The position numbers and the translations under genes were made by a program. Shown one piece after another: positions 1 to 11,519 of a DNA stretch of 64,000 bases. Every line of letters starts with the position of its first letter. Positions within the stretch are counted from its first letter, which is position 1. The notes under the pieces are model-generated. The model had not been told where the DNA came from. It searched no databases and saw only the letters and a list, made by a program, of their open reading frames with translations. Source of the stretch: Anomaloglossus baeobatrachus (taxonomy: Eukaryota; Chordata; Amphibia; Anura; Aromobatidae); the NCBI RefSeq assembly GCF_048569485.1, contig NC_134355.1, positions 556,211,142 through 556,275,141 of the forward strand, written 5' to 3'.

Positions 1-269
1 ACAAGAGACTGTCAACAAGGTACATTACCTGTCTAAAAGACTCTAAAATTGATGAAGCTCTTTCAAACCTGAGCAAGGCAGAAGAGGTGGACAAGTAATG
101 AGATGCCAAGGTGCAAGATGCCATAGACAAGGCCGAACACCGTATCTCTCACCAGCAAGAAACTAGATCACACCGATCCACCTCATCTAGACGTTCCTCT
201 CGGTAATCCGGGTTATCATCCTCAAGAAGCTCAGCCCTGAGCGACAGGATACTAGAGGCCCGCATAAGA

Positions 270-1870
270 GTGGAAGAATCCAAGGTGAGACGTTCCTTCA
301 CAAAAAGAGAAGTAGAGGAAGAAGCGAAAAGGGCAGAAGCAGAAGTGAAAAGGGCAGAAGCAGAAGCGAAAAGGGCAGAAGCCCTTGCAAAAGCAGAAGC
401 CGCTAAAGCAGAAGCCAAAAGGACAGAAGCGGAGGCTCGGATAAAGATTCTTCGGTCACAGATGGAAGAGGAAGTTGTGTTAGCTAAAGTGAGACTACAT
501 TGATCCAAGGTCCTGATCCAGCTCACTCGCCACCACTGGAAGCAGACAATCCAGTTGATTGCACAAGAGACTATGTACTGAATCAGTTACCTGTAGCAAT
601 CCCGGCTTCCAGTACCATCCAAGCCGACAACACCGAAAGCTCCAACTTACCTCTACCAGTGCCAGTACCACCTAAAGTACCCGAGCAAATTAATAACAGT
701 CACCAAGAGGTGCCCTCTCAAACACAGTCACCATGGCAAGATGGCAACCAAGTGCTTCCTGACGCACTTCCACAGCTCAAGCAGCGGTCATCAGAATCTA
801 CAGAGGCTAAACCACAACTCAACCCTGCAGCAACGTCATTCTACCCGGGAACATCTCATCCATTCATGCCAGGCAGTCCATACGCCCCAGGGGCATTACG
901 AGTCGTCGTGGCAACAAGTGGTGAGAAATCAGATATGTCTGAGTTTGCCAGGTTCATGGTAAGCAGAGAGCTAATCAACACTAGTCTCACGAAATTTGAT
1001 GATCATGCAGAGAGCTACAGGGCCTGGAAAGCAACTTTCAAGGCAGCCATCGCTAATCTCAACTTAACTGCAGAACAGGATCTCGACCTCAAGATTAAGT
1101 GGTTGGGCCCAGGCTCTACAAACCGTATCAAGAGCCTCAGAAACGTCTATGTGGGACAAGCAGAAGCAGGTCTCGCTGTTGCATGCCAAAGACTGGAATG
1201 CACCTTTGGCAGCGCAGAAGCAATAGAGAAAGCCCTATTCAAGAGACTGCAGGACATCCCAAAGATCAACCTTAAAGAAGTCCACAAGCTTCAAGACCTA
1301 AGTGATCTGCTCATGGAGCTGGAGCACTCCAAAAGAGACCCTCGTCTGTCTGGGCTGTGCTACCTGGATACAGCCCATGGAGTGAACCCAATCGTGGTGA
1401 AGCTGCCATACAGTCTGCAGGAGAAATGGGCAACGTCAGTCTCAAGGTACAAAAGAGTGCATGACGTCACCTTTCCCCCATTTATTCACTTCTGCAGGTT
1501 CATCGACGAGCAGGCCCAGATGAGGAACGACCCCATCCTTGACTTCCTAGAGTTCAACACTTCGGCAGCTGCAACAACATCATCATCAAGGTATGAAGGT
1601 GCCATACACAAATGCAGAGGCATTAAGAACACTGTGAGTGTTAGGAAGACTGAGCTACCATCACCTGCAGCACCCACAGATAAACAGTACACCATCTCAT
1701 CACGAGATAAGTCTTTCAATCAAGAATGTCCCATCCATAAAAAAAGCACTCACTGAACAAGTGCAGAGGGTTTAGATCCAAAACCCTACAGGAGTGCAAG
1801 AAAGTCCTCACAGAGCCTGGGATCTGTTTCAAATGCTGCGCATCACTTGAGCACATGGCCAAGGACTGTA
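270..1870 (+). pseudogene. BEL/Pao gag fossil with coiled coil and zinc knuckles
   Basis: The first part (about 270-503) is an Ala/Glu/Lys/Arg-rich heptad-like run typical of the coiled coil before Pao gag. The body (about 900-1560) contains the WKATFKAAIANL region and the following helical segment known from Pao-clade gag. Around 1828-1900 there are cysteine/histidine clusters of zinc-knuckle type, including CFKCC and HMAKDC. In the living family the product packages element RNA. This copy is a broken fossil. Confidence 0.75.
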
Positions 1871-2179
1871 AATCCATCGTCAAGTGTGAGGAGTGTCATA
1901 GCGAAAAACACGTTTTCAGCCAAGGAAGCAGCCATTGATTTGCTCAAAAGGACCCAAGGCATGCTGTCCCAGGCAAAACTCAGGTTACACAAAATTACTT
2001 CCAATGAGAGCCTTTGAGTCGGGTGATCATGCGCCTGGGTTCAAGGACATTGACTTGGGGCTGGACAGTCCACCCGTGCAGAGGAGCCTGGGCATCAGAT
2101 GGGATCTCGCAGCTGACTCCTTTGGATTTCAAGTAAGTTGCTCAGACAAGCCATTCAGAAAACGTGGTGTCCTTTCTAT

Positions 2180-2560
2180 AGTGAATCAGCTGAGGTCTGA
2201 CCGTGGAAGCAACTTCATTGGTGCATGTAGAGAACTGAACATCGACACCAAGACTATCCAAGATCAGCTGGCAGAGAAAGGTTGCACCTGGATCTTCAAT
2301 CCCCCTCACAGTTCTCACATGGGAGGCTCCCGGGAGAGGATGTTCGGGATTTCACGCAACATCTTGAACGCCATGCTAATGGACGTCAACTCCTCAAGAC
2401 TCACACATGAGACTATAGTCATTCTTTTAGCTGAAGTCTCAGCCATTATCAATTCAAGACCCTTTGTGCCAGTGACTATGGATCCAGAAACACCTACAAT
2501 ATTGACTCCTACTATTCTTATTATCCAAAAAACTGACAACGCGGTAATGCCCAGCGGGGA
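2180..2560 (+). pseudogene. BEL/Pao integrase fossil
   Basis: The stretch reads LRSDRGSNFIGA, then HSSHMGGSRERM, then AEVSAIINSRP, a run characteristic of the C-terminal half of the BEL/Pao integrase core, where the acidic catalytic residue precedes the Arg-rich MGG motif. A basic downstream segment (about 2640-2910) resembles the trailing Pao integrase C-terminal region (LVLMKDQ, IHELVLLLP). The family role is insertion of the cDNA into host DNA. This is a non-functional remnant. Confidence 0.75.
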
Positions 2561-3049
2561 ATTTACCCACGCGAACACTTATCAAAAACACTAGAAATGG
2601 GTTCAATACTTGGCTGACTAGTTCTGGAACCGATGGAGGAAGGAACACCTCCCCATTCTTCAAGGAAGAAAGAAGTGGCGACATCCCAAGCCGAACCTCA
2701 AAGAAGGAGACCTAGTCCTCATGAAAGACCAGACCACAGAAAAGACTGACTGGCCTATGGGACTGATTACTAGGATACTGCCTAGCCAGGACGGCAATGT
2801 TCGGAAGGTGGAACTAAAGGTCATAAAGAAAGGTGAGACGAAGACCTTTGCAAGGCCAATCCACGAACTTGTTCTGCTGTTGCCCATAGAGAGCGTCCCT
2901 ACGGGATGAATGCTACTGGACCTGAACTTTGAGCCATCCTTCTTGTTTTAGACTCAATTGAGTTTGTTTTTGCATTTAACGTGCCTTTCCTTTCAGGTTA
3001 TATTATGGACTCAATAGTGAAATCCCCTAAGTGAATTTCAGACGGGGAG

Positions 3050-3472
3050 TGTGCTGTTCCTAGTTGTTTTATTTAAAACTGTTATTTAATGTTTGCCATG
3101 CTTGTCTTCTGCTGCCATCTACTGGTCAGACCTTTTGGCTCCTCTGTTTCTTTTCGTCCAGCCCATGGGAGTGTCTGCTGCTCCTCTTACATCACATCCT
3201 GGCATCCTGTTCAGTTCACAGCCAGAGATCGTGAGAATCACACCCCTTATTTGAGCTGCTAGAAGCAAAGTCTTCTGACCTTAGTGGCATCAGAAATAAC
3301 ATCACTAGAACACCAAGAACTCGGTTCTCTGTAACTGTGCATGATTTATGGAGAAATAAACCACCGTTGTTCATCTCAGTACGTGGACGTTTCATCCATC
3401 AATCTGAAGCGCTCTGGTCATATATGCCTCACCTATTGGAAAACGAAGGTAAGATTCTCACGCCATCCCACA
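3050..3472 (+). repeat. 3' LTR of the BEL/Pao fossil
   Basis: A purine-rich tract ending GACGGGGAG at 3041-3049 is followed by TGTGCTGTTCC, the expected polypurine-tract/LTR junction. A polyadenylation signal (AATAAA) lies near 3354, in a suitable place for an R region. The left boundary is well supported; the right boundary (ending CCACA near 3472) is a guess. Confidence 0.55.
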
Positions 3473-3511
3473 ACTACGCACCTTCAATCACCTTTAAGTG
3501 GGGACAGAACA

Positions 3512-3815
3512 CAGACCGCTGTTCCCCGCTCTGGTGACGTCACGTCAAGTGCCGCACACGTCAGATCCCTGTGGCCGGCTGCAGTTTTTCTGACTCACTG
3601 AGCTGTGGGCTGTGTTTCACCGCTGTCACAGCACAGCGCGTCTCCTGCTTGCAGCGTTCTGCTGTGAGGGAAGAGGGAGAAGGGAGCAGATGGGCTGTGA
3701 CGAGCGGTGAAACATTGCTCACAGCTCAGTGAATTAGGAAGACTGCAGCCGGCCGCAGGGATATGATGTGTGCGCCACTTGACGTGACATCACCGGAGCG
3801 GGGAACAGCGGTCTG
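3512..3815. mobile_element. Foldback MITE, about 300 bp
   Basis: The left arm begins CAGACCGCTGTTCCCCGCTC and the right arm ends with its reverse complement, GGGAACAGCGGTCTG. The complementarity extends through GACGTCACGTCAAGTG and the CAGCTCAGTGA stretch, so most of the unit can fold on itself. There is no coding capacity. It is typical of a non-autonomous DNA transposon with very long TIRs. Confidence 0.75.
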
Positions 3816-3926
3816 CAATAGCGCCTTTCACATGCACTATTGCCAACACAAGGTATTTGAGAGAAACATTGTTTCTCAATATAATATCGAACTAGACAAT
3901 AAAAAATATGGGTGAACCACAACTTT

Positions 3927-4355
3927 AAGCTAAGGACACATGGGCATTACTATGAGTGCATTGGATATGACCCTCGGCTCCCACTCTGCTGCGAATGGAA
4001 GTAGAGTGTCATTATACTGTGATGTTATCCTGCAAACGGAACACAGCTGCAGAGGAGAGGGAGGGAGTAATCTCCCTATTTCCTCGATTTCCAGCTGATG
4101 CGATTATCACACAGCACTCCTGTGTCATTTGAGTGCATAGCGATGTTTCTCTCGCACCCTTAGACTTGTATGGGTGTGAGTGAAAACGAATCGGATTCCA
4201 CCCACAGCATGTTGCGATTGATTACTCGGTCCAATTAGGGCTGAGAAAAAAAAATCTCTCGGGCCACTGCCATAGAGTGACATGTGTCTGGGTGGAAAGT
4301 GATTTTTTTTATCGCATTCCACTGCTGTGTTTTACTCGCCTTGTGTCCTTAGCCT
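3927..4355. mobile_element. MITE with about 18-bp imperfect TIR
   Basis: The left end AAGCTAAGGACACATGGGC pairs imperfectly with the right end TCGCCTTGTGTCCTTAGCCT. The interior is non-coding, with CAC/GTG-rich and A/T runs. Related sequence recurs around 53.6-55.0 kb (the same 'fixed-length ends plus octamer-rich interior' style), suggesting one family. Confidence 0.55.
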
Positions 4356-4990
4356 AAGGCTCCCTTCACACGTCAGTGATTCTGGTACGTATGTGCTTTT
4401 TTTTATACGTACCAGAATCACTAACATACGCAGACCCATTATAATCAATGGGTCTGCTTACACATCAGTAATTTGTCACTGAATGTGTCTCCGTGCAGCG
4501 TACACGCGTGTCCGTGATTCTGCACGGAGAGAAGTCCGTTTGTTTCTGTTTTTCTGGCATCACTGATGACCAGTGCTTTTTTTGTAAAAAAATATTTACT
4601 GGTACCGCATCTCTGAGGCGAGGAGTGGGGGGGGGGTTTGGAGGTGCTGTCAGGCGCGCCGCCAGCCGACATTGAGTAGCGGGGCTGCGGTGCCAGTGGA
4701 GAGAGTGGACGATCATGTGAGCACAAGTATGAGATTTGAATACTTCTGGCCACATTCTGGTTTGATGTGTCCAGCCTCAGTCAATTCATTTTCATTGAGC
4801 ATGTCTGTTCAGCACGTGACCACATCTATGTAAATTGCATACTTGCAGCTTCATAACCTCCCACTCTCACCGCCGGCACCAGAGAATCCTGACAGCGTGC
4901 AGTGTGCACACTGTGAGAATTCAGAAGGCTGCAGTCACAGAGTGACACACAGAGTGACTGCAGACTCATCACAAATTTGGACAACCCCTT
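4356..4990. repeat. Degenerate MITE with terminal hairpin
   Basis: A strong hairpin, ATTCTGGTACGTAT pairing with ATACGTACCAGAAT, sits at about 4379-4423 beside the CTCCCTTCACACGTCAG end. The rest (CACGGAG repeats, a G-run near 4627) has the look of a decayed non-autonomous element. The right end is not defined. Confidence 0.4.
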
Positions 4991-5054
4991 TAATGCTCCT
5001 AAAAACATTAATAAAGTCTTGTGCCGTCTGACAAGTTAAGGGTTACTATGTTTT

Positions 5055-5395
5055 TATTTAAGAGATTGTCCACTACTTTAACATTACTGACCTTTCCTCA
5101 GGTCACCAATGTCTGACTGGTCAGGGTCCAGTACCTGGCAACCCCGCCAATTCCCTACTCTAGGTGCCGGTGGTGGCCAGAAGTGCTCAGTTTTGGATCT
5201 GCTGCGTCTTCTGATAGTGGATGTGCAGTACCCAGCCGCGGACACCATCAGAGGACGGAGCAGATCCAGAAATAAGCATTTCGCCACCTGCACCATAATC
5301 AGCTGATCAGTGGGGGTCCCATTGCGCTCACATCAGAAGCAATGCGCAAGTGGGACCAAGGCCTAATGATAAGACATTGTCAGTATCACAAATAA
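5055..5395 (-). mobile_element. Non-autonomous repeat (GGTCACCAATGTCTGAC family)
   Basis: The stretch has the well-known anuran repeat pattern around GGTCACCAATGTCTGACTGG and CAGCTGATCAGTGGGGGTCC, with an inverted relationship between its two halves (a gap-filled palindrome). It is non-coding. Family recognition is from memory of frog genomic sequence; ends are approximate. Confidence 0.45.
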
Positions 5396-5590
5396 ACATT
5401 TACATTCAGGTACCTTATAGATGACGTTGTCTCAAGTCATTTCTTCTATTCTTCATCTTGTCCTGATGCCATGATGACTTTTCACATTCACATCTCGTCT
5501 CTGCAGATGTCCATCTTCTCCGGTCTTCTGTAACACATCCTGACACGATGCCCCTAAAATAGCAGAATGATTATAATACTTCTACTTAAA
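5396..5590. other. No recognised feature
   Basis: Short A/T-rich unique-looking sequence with no open frame, repeat or RNA gene that I could support. Confidence 0.5.
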
Positions 5591-6033
5591 AATATCTGCC
5601 CTACACTGTGCCCCAGAATAAATAATGGCCCCTCACTGTGTTCTCTGCACAAAATATGACCCACACTGTCCCTCTTATGGTACATGCCCTCCATATTCCC
5701 TCTTTTCAAACTGAGCCTACTGTTTACAGTGTCCTTTACACTGTGTCCCCTTATACTGCCCAGTCTTTATACTGTGCCCTCATCACACTCCCCCTCCTTG
5801 CTATAACCTCACACTGTCCTCCCATTCTGGCCCCTCTCCATACCACCCCCTCCACTACCCAGTCTTTATTCTGTGCCCCTCACATTCTTCTCATCCCTGT
5901 CTCCTCACTACCTCCTGTGTGTCCATATACTTTTCCACCTCACTCCCCATCCTGCCCACTTGCTCCTCATACCATGTCACTCTTTATTCTGTGTCCTCAA
6001 AATTTCTTTCCAGTTCGCTCCACATCGTCTCTG
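5591..6033 (+). repeat. Degenerate pyrimidine-rich tandem repeat
   Basis: Irregular reiteration of phrases such as CCCTCACACTGTCC and TTATACTGTGCCC at roughly 25-35-bp spacing. The frames across it are open only because of C/T bias. It merges into the more regular minisatellite to its right. Confidence 0.5.
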
Positions 6034-6415
6034 TCCCCATGCATCACCCCTTATCCTCTCTGTCCCCATGCATGAAACCTCATCCTCTCTGTCCCCATGC
6101 ATCACTCCTTATCCTCTCTGTCCCCATGCATGAAACCTCATCCTCTCTCCCCATACATCACCTCACATCCTCTGTCCCCATGCATGAAACCTCATCCTCT
6201 CTCTCCCCATGCCTGAAACCTCATCCTCTCTCTCCCCATACATCATCCCTCATCATTTCTCTCCCCATGCATGAAACCTCATCCTCTCTCTCCCCATACA
6301 TCATGCCTCATCATTTCTCTCCCCATGCATGAAACCTCATCCTCTCTCTCCCCATACATCATCGCTCATCATTTCTCTCCCCATGCATGAAACCTCATCC
6401 TCTCTCTCCCCAGGC
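6034..6415 (+). repeat. Minisatellite, about 30-bp unit in about 60-bp pairs
   Basis: Repeats of CCCCATGCATGAAACCTCAT followed by CCTCTCTCTCCCCATACATCA. The last three copies alternate a 'TCATCATTTCTC' unit with an 'AACCTCATCCTC' unit, a higher-order dimer, while earlier copies are single and more variable. There is no coding signal. Confidence 0.8.
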
Positions 6416-7225
6416 ACATAGCCTAAAGCAGGCTTTACACGCTACGATATCGTTAATGAATTATCCTCGGAGTCACGGTGTTTGTGATGCACATCCGGCT
6501 TCATTAACGATATCACAGTGTGTGACACTTATGAGCAACCTTAACCCCTTCACGACCGCGGGCAGTAAAATTACGTCCTATTTTAACGTGACTTAACGAC
6601 CAGGGACGTAATTTTACTGCCTAAACTTCATTTGATTGCCGTGGCCATAGCAACGGCTTTCAAATGATGTCCCCTGCTGTTTCTTACAGCAGGGGACCTT
6701 TGCTTGACCCTAGGGGGGGCGGCATCGCCACCCCCTATCGACGATCGATGTGATTGGCTGTTCAAATCTGAACCGCCAACCACATCGATCGCACTAATTT
6801 CGGCAAAAATAATGCCCGAATTAGTGCGATCCTGTGAGATCCTGCTATGAGATGCCGCAGCTGCTGCAGCATATCATAGGTGGACCTCAAACATGTCGCC
6901 CCCAGCCCCTGCAGCACTGATTGGAGCGATCGTGCTATGACGCGCAATCGCTCCAATCAGTGTGCAGTGGGGCGGTGTGATTTGCCCGTGGCCGCCCTCC
7001 CCAGGCCTGTGCTGGCCTGCGAGCCCTCCCCCAACATGTCTGCAGCGTGCAGTGGCTGGTACTTGTGGTACCACGCCACCGCCGCTGCTGCCGCCGCCGC
7101 CGCCCTAGCTGTCACCGCTGCTGCACGTGAGTACTGTGCTCACTTTGCAGCCAGCCCGTGCGCGCTCCCGTGGTGCCCCTGCGCGCTCCCGTGGTGCCCC
7201 TGCGCGCTGCCATGGTAGCCCCTGC

Positions 7226-7450
7226 CGTGCCCCCCCCGCGATCTGCTCCCCCCAACCCCCCCCCCCCCCCGACATCCCGATCTGCTCCCCCCGCGATCTG
7301 ACTGCCTCCCCCATTATCTCTGTTCTGCAGCTCCCTCTCCGGTCTCCCCCTCTGCTCTACCCCCTCCCCCTCTGCTTCCCCCCCCCCTCTCTGTTCTCAC
7401 TCCCCCCCCCTCTCCCCCTCTGCTCTCCCCCGACGTCCTCTTACCTGTCT
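7226..7450 (+). repeat. C/T-rich low-complexity tract
   Basis: Runs of C (up to about a dozen) alternating with CTCTGCTC phrases inside the TTAA element. Opposite-strand open frames here are G/A-bias artefacts. The tract is potentially H-DNA or triplex-forming. Confidence 0.7.
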
Positions 7451-7599
7451 TCACCGGCCTGATCACATCTGCGTCCATCGCTGGGTCCTTCCTGGGCATT
7501 CTGCTGATCTGCCTGCTGCTCCTGTAAAGCTGTCCATCTCTCTGCCATCTATTCCTCTGCAGCTCTTCTGGTCAGTGTTCCTCCTGCTAGTCCTCTGGG

Positions 7600-8262
7600 T
7601 ACTGTGAGTATAACTTTTTTTTTTTTTTTTCCGTATCCCCTGTCCATTTTTACACCTCATCTGTCCGTGCGTCCCGCCAAGCGCTGATCAGGGATGCAGA
7701 TAACGGATCGCCATCCCTGCTCAATTTTTGGCGTGACTTTTTTTTTTTTTTCCGTATCCCCGACGCTTTTTGTATCGCATCCGTCCGTGCGTCCCGCCAA
7801 GCGCTGAACAGGGATGCAGATAACGGATCGGCATCCCTGCTCAATTTTTGGCGTGACTTTTTTTTCCGTATCCCCGACGCTTTTTGTATCGCATCCGTCT
7901 GTGCGTCCCGCCAAGCGCTGATCAGGGATGCAGATAACGGATCGGCATCCCTGCTCAATTTTTGGCGTGACTTTTTTTTTTCCGTATCCCCGACGCTTTT
8001 TGTATCACATCCATCCGTGCGTCCCGCCAAGCGCTGATCAGGGATGCACATAACGGATCGGCATCCATGGTCAATTTTTGGCGTGACTTTTTTCCATATT
8101 TGCGACGCTTTTTGTATCGCATCCGTCCGTGCGTCCCACCAAGCGCTGATCAGGGATGCACATAACGGATCTGCATCCATGGTCAATTTTTGGCGTGACT
8201 TTTTTTTTTTTTACGTATCCCCGACGCTTTTTTTTATCGCATCCGACCGTGCGTCCTGCAGC
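7600..8262 (+). repeat. Tandem array, about 114-120-bp unit, about 5 copies
   Basis: Each unit contains CCGTATCCCCGACGCTTTTT, GCGTCCCGCCAAGCGCTGAT and ATCCCTGCTCAATTTTTGGC, joined by a variable poly-T run that accounts for most of the length difference between copies. A 178-residue minus-strand open frame across it is repeat-derived. Confidence 0.85.
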
Positions 8263-8289
8263 GGCCGATCAGTGCACTGCGTCTGTGCG

Positions 8290-10370
8290 TTTGAAAAGTC
8301 AAATGGCGCTCCTTCTCTTCTGAGCCCCGCCATGCGCTCAAACAATTTATTTCCACCACATATGAGGTATCTGCGTACTCAGGAGAAAATGCACAATACA
8401 TTTTATGGTGCATTTTTTCCTGTTACCCTTGTGAAAAAAAAAGCTACCTAGTTGAAGCAACCGTTTTGTGGTAAAAAAAAAAAATTTTTCTTTTCACGGC
8501 TCAACGCTATAAACTTCTGTGAAGCCCCCAGGTGTTCAAAGTGCACATCAAACATCTAGAAAAATTATTTGAGGGCTCTAGTTTCCAAAATGGGGTCACT
8601 TGTGGGGGAGCTCCACTGTTTAGGCACCATAGGGGGTCTCCAAACGTGACATGGCGTCCGCTAATGATTCAAACCAATTTTGCTGTCAAATGGCGCTCCT
8701 TCTCTTCTGAGCCCCGCCATGCGCCCAAACAATTACTTTCCACCACATATGAGGTATCTGCGTACTCAGGAGAAATTGCACAATACATTTTATGGTGCAT
8801 TTTTTCCTGTTACCCTTGTGAAAAAAAAAGCTACCTAGTTGAAGCAACTGTTTTGTGGTAAAAAAAAAAATTTTTCTTTTCACGGCTCAACGCTATAAAC
8901 TTCTGTGAAGCCCCCAGGTGTTCAAAGTGCACATCAAACATCTAGAAAAATTATTTGAGGGCTCTAGTTTCCAAAATGGTGTCACTTGTGGGGGAGCTCC
9001 ACTGTTTAGGCACCATAGGGGGTCTCCAAACGTGACATGGCGTCCGCTAATGATTCAAACCAATTTTGCTGTCAAATGGCGCTCCTTCTCTTCTGAGCCC
9101 CGCCATGCGCCCAAACAATTACTTTCCACCACATATGAGGTATCTGCGTACTCAGGAGAAAATGCACAATACATTTTATGGTGCATTTTTTCCTGATAGC
9201 CTTGTGAAAAAAAAAGCTACCTAGTTGAAGCAACCGTTTTGTGGTAAAAAAAATTTTTTTTCTTTTCACGGCTCAACGCTATAAACTTCTGTGAAGCCCC
9301 CAAGTGTTCAAAGTGCTCACCAAACATCTAGAAAAATTATTTGAGGGCTCTAGTTTCCAAAATGGGGTGACTTGTGGGGGAGCTCCATTGTTTAGGCACC
9401 TCAGGGGGTCTTCATACCCCACATGGCGTCCGCTAATGAGTGCAGCTAATTTTGCATTCAAAAATTCAAATGGCGCTCCTTGCCTTCCGAGCACTGCCGT
9501 GTGTCCAAAGATTTGATTTCCACCACATATGAGGTATCTGCGTATTCAGGAGAAAATGCACAATACATTTTATGGTGCATTTTTTCCTGTTACCCTTGTG
9601 AAAAAAAAAGCTACCTAGTTGAAGCAACCGTTTTGTTGTAAAAAAAATTTTTTTTCTTTTCACGGCTCAACGCTATAAACTTCTGTGAAGCCCCCAGGTG
9701 TTCAAAGTGCTCACCAAACATCTAGAACAATTATTTGAGGGCTCTAGTTTCCAAAATGGGGTCACTTGTGGGGGAGCTCCATTGTTTAGGCACCTCAGGG
9801 GGTCTTCAAACCCGACATGGCGTCCGCTAACAGGTGCAGCTAATTTTGCACTCAAAAATTCAAATGGCGCTCCTTGCCTTCCGAGCACTGCTGTGTGTCC
9901 AAACATTTGATTTCCACCACATATCAGGTATCTGCGTACTCAGGAGAAAATGCACAATACATTTTATGGTGCATTTTTTCCTGTTACCCTTGTGAAAAAA
10001 AAAGCTACCTAGTTGAAGCAACCGTTTTGTGGTAAAAAAAATTTTTTTTCTTTTCACGGCTCAACGCTATAAACTTATGTGAAGCCCCCAGGGGTTCAAA
10101 GTGCTCACCAAACATCTAGAAAAATTATTTGAGGGCTCTAGTTTCCAAAATGGGGTCACTTGTGGGGGAGCTCCATTGGTTAGGCACCTCAGGGGGTCTT
10201 CAAACCCGACATGGCGTCTGCTAATGAGTGCAGCTAATTTTGCGTTCAAAAATTCAAATGGCGCTCCTTCCCTTCCGAGCTCTGCCGTGCGCCCAAACAA
10301 TTGATTTTTACCACATATGGGGTATCAGCGTACTCAGGAGAACATGCACAATAAATTGTATTGTGTACTT
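8290..10370 (+). repeat. Tandem array, about 385-395-bp unit, about 5 copies
   Basis: The landmark GAAGCCCCCAGGTGTTCAAA falls near 8521, 8908, 9293 and 9688, and a slightly altered copy near 10081. Copies differ by point changes and A-run length; the first three share CACCATAGGGGGTCTCC while the later ones have CACCTCAGGGGGTCTTC, so two subtypes expanded in blocks. I know this unit as one of the commonest dispersed sequences in frog genomes. It is non-coding. Confidence 0.85.
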
Positions 10371-11519
10371 TCTCTTTTCTCCCTTGTAAAAATGAAAATT
10401 TTATGGCTAAAGTAACATTTTTGTGTTAAAAAGTAAAATTTTCATTTTTTCCTTCCACATTGCTTTGGTTCCTGTGAAGCACCTAAAGGGTTAATAAACT
10501 TATTGGATGTGGTTTTGAGCAGTGTGAGGGGTGTAGTTTTTAGAATGGGGTCACTTTTGGGTATTTTCTGTCACCTAGGCCTCTCAAAGTCACCTCAAAT
10601 GTAATGTGGTCCCTAAAAAAATTATTTTGTAAATTTTGTTGGAAAAATGAGAATTTGCTGATGACCTTTGACCCCTTCTAACTTCCTAACGGAAAAAAAA
10701 TTTGTTTCGAAAATTGCGCTGATGTAAAGTACACAAGTGGGAAATGTTATTTAGTAACTATTTTGTGTGACATATCTCACAGATTTATGGGCATAAATTT
10801 TCAAAGTTTGAAAATTGCGAAATTTTCAAAATTTTCGCCAAATTTCCTAAATTTTCACAAATAAACGCAAAAAATATCGGCCTAAATTTACCACTGACAT
10901 GAAGTACAATATGTCACGAAAAAACAATGTCAGAATCGCCAGGATCCGTTGAAGCGTTCCAGAGTTATAACCTGTCAAAGTGACACTGGTCAGAATTGCA
11001 AAAAATGGCCCGGTCATTAGGGTGTTTTAGTGGCCGGGGGTGAAGGGGTTAAACGATTGTAAAAGCGGTCAAAATCATTTGCCACGGAGAGGTCGTCCTG
11101 AAACAAAAAATCGTTTTCTGCTTATTAGCGATGTTGTTCCTCGTTCCTGTGGCATCACACATCGCTGTGTGTGACACCGCAGGAGCGACGAACATCTCCT
11201 TACCTACCTCCACCCGCAATGAGGAAGGAAGGAGGTGGGCGGGATGTTACATCCCGCTCATCTCCGCCCCTCCTCTTCTATTTGACGCCTGCCGTGTGAC
11301 GTCGCTGTGACACCGAACGAACCGCCCCCTTAGAAAGGAGGCAGTTTGGCGGCCAGAGCGACATGGCAGAGCAGGTATGTGCATGTGACCCTGCCGTAGC
11401 GATAATGTTCGTTACGGCAGCGATCACCACATATCGGCCGTACAATGGGGGCGGGTGCTATCGCGCTCGACATCGCCAGCAAATGCTAGCGATGTCGCAG
11501 CGTGTAAAGCCCGCTTAAG

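Larger units (their letters stand above)
1..3472 (+). mobile_element. BEL/Pao LTR retrotransposon fossil (gag, integrase part, 3' LTR)
   Basis: A decayed BEL/Pao element enters from the left edge. Parts seen in order are a charged coiled-coil gag segment, a Pao-type gag body, a zinc-knuckle segment, an integrase portion and one LTR at the right. The element is broken in several places and its left end is outside the window. Family assignment comes from the gag and integrase sequence character as remembered from BEL/Pao elements. The right boundary is approximate because no target duplication could be compared. The decay suggests an old, inactive copy. Confidence 0.8.
6545..11048 (+). mobile_element. 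TTAA-flanked non-autonomous DNA element, about 4.5 kb
   Basis: The element begins CCCCTTCACGACCGCGGGC directly after TTAA (6541-6544) and ends GGGGGTGAAGGGG directly before TTAA (11049-11052). TTAA target duplications with CCCCTTCA ends are the mark of piggyBac- or Kolobok-type transposition. Just inside the left end is an 18-bp hairpin (6561-6578 against 6604-6621). No transposase is present. The body is a pyrimidine-rich tract, two tandem arrays and an A/T-rich right end containing ATTTTCAAAATTTTCGCC. A related element lies in minus orientation at 26364-29920. Confidence 0.8.
6421..11519. mobile_element. Family-A palindromic MITE, split by an inserted TTAA element
   Basis: The left end GCAGGCTTTACACGCTACGA and right end TCGCAGCGTGTAAAGCCCGC form the TIR. 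The left remnant is about 6421-6544 and the right about 11049-11519. The right part carries the family's internal signatures, GGAGGTGGGCGGGATGT and CGAACCGCCCCCTTAGAAAGG. The same family occurs at 14367-14972, 33049-33478 and 38862-39422, with a likely partial copy from 37616. It is non-autonomous with no coding sequence. Confidence 0.8.

Noticed and set aside
5638-6332. Overlapping Pro/Ser/Leu-rich frames of 86-145 residues
   Set aside because: Pyrimidine-rich minisatellite translated in several frames.
7650-8186. 178-residue minus-strand frame with regular Lys-rich repeats
   Set aside because: It follows the 120-bp array, with poly-T giving lysines.
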